Origin: an uncultured Lachnospiraceae bacterium
GTDB lineage: Bacteria; Bacillota; Clostridia; Lachnospirales; Lachnospiraceae
DNA length: 6,721 nt
Reading direction: 5' to 3'
Assembly: GCA_902797705.1 (NCBI GenBank)
Contig: CADBTX010000283.1
Location: 1 to 6,721 of the forward strand
Both the position numbers and the translations under genes were made by a program. The notes under the pieces were generated by a model. The model saw nothing but the letters and a program-made list of their open reading frames with translations, did no database searches and was not told where the DNA came from. This document shows positions 5,237-6,721 of the stretch, in pieces. Each line of letters opens with the position of its first letter. The first letter of the stretch is position 1.

Positions 5237-5266
5237 ATAATAATCCATAATTACCGGAGGAGTCAA
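5237..5266 (-). promoter_or_regulatory. Promoter of the thiT-amr-capF-like operon
   Basis: On the minus strand, TTGACT (5266-5261) and TATTAT (5242-5237) are separated by 18 bp, a good sigma-A-type match. Transcription would start near 5230, just before the riboswitch aptamer, which fits a leader RNA that begins with the switch. Confidence 0.7.
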
Positions 5267-5286
5267 TGGGGATGGTTAATCCCCCA
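5267..5286. promoter_or_regulatory. Inverted repeat between the two divergent promoters
   Basis: GGGGAT and ATCCCC (5268-5273 and 5279-5284) flank five bases. The element occupies the space between the -35 boxes of the thiT operon (5261-5266) and the DAHP synthase gene (5291-5296). A protein bound here could affect both. It may also be a chance palindrome; no regulator can be named. Confidence 0.3.
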
Positions 5287-5290
5287 GCTT

Positions 5291-5319
5291 TTGACGTACA
5301 AGAAAAAATGTGATATTTT
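5291..5319 (+). promoter_or_regulatory. Promoter of the DAHP synthase gene
   Basis: TTGACG (5291-5296), a 17-bp spacer and TATTTT (5314-5319), with TGA directly before the -10 (extended -10). The predicted start near 5326 gives a leader of about 50 nt, in which no T-box, attenuator or riboswitch was seen. Confidence 0.65.
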
Positions 5320-5377
5320 CTTTCAAAAAGTAAAGCGGCTGTGCAAAATACAGCATTCGCAAGGAAAGAGGCAAAGC

Positions 5378-6412
5378 ATGGAAATGCCTATGGAATTCAT
5401 AAGGAAACTTCCGACTCCCAAGGAATTAAAGGAGCAGTTTCCCGTAAAACCCGAACTGAGCGAGATAATCGACAGAAGGGGAGAAGAATTAAAAAAAATC
5501 TTTGAAGGAAAGGACGACCGTTTTCTCCTTATAATCGGTCCCTGTTCCGCAGATAACGAGGACGCGGTCCTTGACTACTTAACCCGTCTCGCAAAGGTAA
5601 ATGAGAAGGTAAAGGATAAGATCTTTATAATTCCCAGAGTATATACAAATAAGCCCCGTACAAAGGGAGTAGGCTATAAGGGCATGCTCCACCAGCCGGA
5701 TCCCGAAGGAAATGAGGATCTTCTGGCGGGGATAATCGCCATAAGGGAACTGCACACCAGAGTCGTAAAGGAGACCGGCTTCACCTGTGCGGAAGAAATG
5801 CTCTATCCCGAAAACCACAGGTATCTCTCGGACCTTTTATCCTACGTGGCGATAGGCGCGAGATCCGTGGAGGATCAGCAGCACCGTATCGTCGCCAGCG
5901 GCATCGGTATTCCCGTGGGAATGAAGAATCCCACCGGCGGAGACATCACAGTTATGATGAATTCCATAGCCGCCGCAAGGAGCAGGCAGAAATTCCTGTA
6001 CAGGGGCTGGGAAGTTACCACCGAGGGAAATCCCATGGCCCATGCGATCTTAAGGGGTTATGTGGACGCCTTCGGCATAAACCACGCCAATTACCACTAT
6101 GAGGACCTCCGGGCTCTAATAAAGAGCTACAAGGATAACGATCTGGACAACCCTGCGGTGATCATAGACTGTAACCACGCGAATTCCGGGAAGAAGTACC
6201 TTGAACAGATACGTATCGCCAAGGACGTGCTCCACAGCCGTCATGTTTCAAAGCATATTCACAGTATAGTCAAGGGACTGATGATAGAAAGCTACATCGA
6301 AGACGGATGTCAGAAAATAGGTGAAGGGGTATACGGAAAATCCATAACCGACCCCTGCCTGGGCTGGGAAAAGAGTGAAAAGCTGATAATGGAGCTGGCG
6401 GAAAGTCTGTAA
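5378..6412 (+). CDS. aroF: 3-deoxy-7-phosphoheptulonate (DAHP) synthase, type I AroFGH family
   Basis: This cytosolic enzyme condenses phosphoenolpyruvate with erythrose 4-phosphate, the first step of the shikimate pathway to aromatic amino acids. It has 344 residues, close to the ~350 of E. coli AroF/G/H. The motif GPCS carries the metal ligand C56; the other expected ligands are H267 (DCNHANSG), E304 (MIESYIEDG) and D325 (SITDPCLGW). The substrate-binding blocks PRVYTNKPRT (86-95), IGARSVEDQQHR (159-170) and VGMKNPTGG (180-188) are all present, so it should be active. Positions that align with AroG D146 and P150, where changes relieve feedback inhibition, are Tyr143 and His147 here, so effector specificity cannot be transferred from E. 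coli; the choice among the aroF, aroG and aroH names is therefore arbitrary. The ATG at 5378 is chosen because AGAGG lies six bases upstream; the open frame reaches 5291, but that TTG is the promoter -35 box. It is divergent from thiT. Confidence 0.96.
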   Translation: MEMPMEFIRKLPTPKELKEQFPVKPELSEIIDRRGEELKKIFEGKDDRFLLIIGPCSADNEDAVLDYLTRLAKVNEKVKDKIFIIPRVYTNKPRTKGVGYKGMLHQPDPEGNEDLLAGIIAIRELHTRVVKETGFTCAEEMLYPENHRYLSDLLSYVAIGARSVEDQQHRIVASGIGIPVGMKNPTGGDITVMMNSIAAARSRQKFLYRGWEVTTEGNPMAHAILRGYVDAFGINHANYHYEDLRALIKSYKDNDLDNPAVIIDCNHANSGKKYLEQIRIAKDVLHSRHVSKHIHSIVKGLMIESYIEDGCQKIGEGVYGKSITDPCLGWEKSEKLIMELAESL

Positions 6413-6420
6413 TTCCGCCA
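6396..6420. terminator. Hairpin at the junction of two convergent genes (possible bidirectional terminator)
   Basis: TGGCGGAA (6396-6403) and TTCCGCCA (6413-6420) form a perfect 8-bp stem around nine bases. It overlaps the end of the DAHP synthase gene and stops just before the end of the convergent gene; the two stop codons are only eight bases apart. There is no T-run on either side, so it is a weak terminator candidate, though nothing else in the junction could serve. Confidence 0.35.
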
Positions 6421-6721
6421 TCACTCCTCATCAATGGTCTCGTAGATCGCCCTTACGGCTTTCTCGTACTTTTCTTCGGGAACGCCGATAAGCAGGTTCA
6501 GCTTGCCCGCGCCCTGGTTAACAGTACTTATCTCGATATCGTTATCTGCCAGCTTCTGCAGCACCCTTACATTGGCATCGCAGGAGTCTGTTCCCCTCTC
6601 ACCAACAACAGCGATCATGGACAGATTTTCTGTAATCCCTATATAGTCCGGGTTCAGGGCCTCGTTTATCTCTTTCAGAAGCGCCTCTCTGCATTCATTC
6701 AATAAATCGCTCCTTATGACC
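6421..6721 (-). CDS. Aspartate kinase, C-terminal ACT-domain part (5' end outside the window)
   Basis: About 100 residues with the frame open to the right edge. The segment NPDYIGITENLSMIAVVGE followed by NVRVLQKLADNDIEISTVNQ and LNLLIGVPEEKYEKAVRAIY is the closing ACT domain of aspartate kinases, which phosphorylate aspartate as the first step to lysine, threonine and methionine; the ACT pair senses end-product amino acids. Glycine after VVGE is shifted (VVGERGTD instead of the usual VVGEGM). The gene is convergent with the DAHP synthase gene. An alternative is a stand-alone ACT protein starting at TTG 6702, which has AAGGAG seven bases upstream. I prefer the kinase reading because the residues upstream of that TTG stay open and the linker before the ACT domain (LLKEINEALNPDYIGI) is kinase-like. 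The catalytic domain cannot be seen. Confidence 0.75.
   Translation of the reverse strand, partial: VIRSDLLNECREALLKEINEALNPDYIGITENLSMIAVVGERGTDSCDANVRVLQKLADNDIEISTVNQGAGKLNLLIGVPEEKYEKAVRAIYETIDEE

Noticed and set aside
5291..5377. N-terminal extension of the DAHP synthase from TTG at 5291
   Set aside because: That TTG is the first triplet of the -35 box, there is no ribosome site, the residues do not fit the family, and the ATG at 5378 has AGAGG at good spacing.
6421..6702. Stand-alone small ACT protein starting at TTG 6702
   Set aside because: Although AAGGAG is seven bases upstream, the frame stays open to the window edge and the linker before the ACT domain looks like aspartate kinase; kept only as an alternative.

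Overview
This window looks like chromosomal DNA from an anaerobic Firmicute, most likely class Clostridia and perhaps Lachnospiraceae. The clues are strong AGGAGG-type ribosome sites, frequent TTG starts, a stand-alone ThiT S-component behind a TPP riboswitch, an AmmeMemoRadiSam cluster, a small DtxR/MntR-type regulator and a moderate GC content. No phage, transposase, CRISPR array, tRNA or rRNA was seen.

Layout, left to right. (1) Positions 1-744, minus strand: a two-gene unit of a short DtxR/MntR-family metal-dependent repressor followed 19 bp later by a MATE-family exporter, which is cut by the left edge. (2) 745-1167: an AT-rich gene-free stretch. It holds candidate promoters for the regulator, a palindromic leader element, a perfect 15-nt inverted repeat inside a doubtful 18-codon ORF, a terminator-like hairpin, and a GC-rich double-hairpin dispersed-repeat-like element. 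(3) 1168-5266, minus strand: one apparent operon with no visible internal terminator. In transcription order it has a promoter, a TPP riboswitch, thiT (thiamine S-component), a fused AmrB-AmrA protein (MEMO domain plus AMMECR1 domain), amrS (radical SAM), and a CapF-like protein whose cupin half is intact but whose reductase half is shrunken. (4) 5291-6412, plus strand: a divergently transcribed type I DAHP synthase with its own promoter. (5) 6421-6721, minus strand: the last ~100 residues of what looks like an aspartate kinase, convergent with the DAHP synthase gene and cut by the right edge.

How the genes may work together. The riboswitch should reduce thiT expression when thiamine pyrophosphate is plentiful. 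No terminator is visible downstream, so the complete AmmeMemoRadiSam set and the CapF-like gene may share the thiT transcript. If the switch acts on transcription they would be TPP-regulated as well; if it only hides the thiT ribosome site, the effect on them would be indirect. The AmmeMemoRadiSam system has conserved components but, to my knowledge, no settled biochemical role, so this linkage is the most interesting feature of the window. The DAHP synthase and the aspartate kinase fragment are entry-point enzymes of aromatic and aspartate-family amino-acid synthesis. The regulator-MATE pair may be a metal-responsive export unit. All product calls rest on reading the translated sequence against remembered family patterns; no database search was run.
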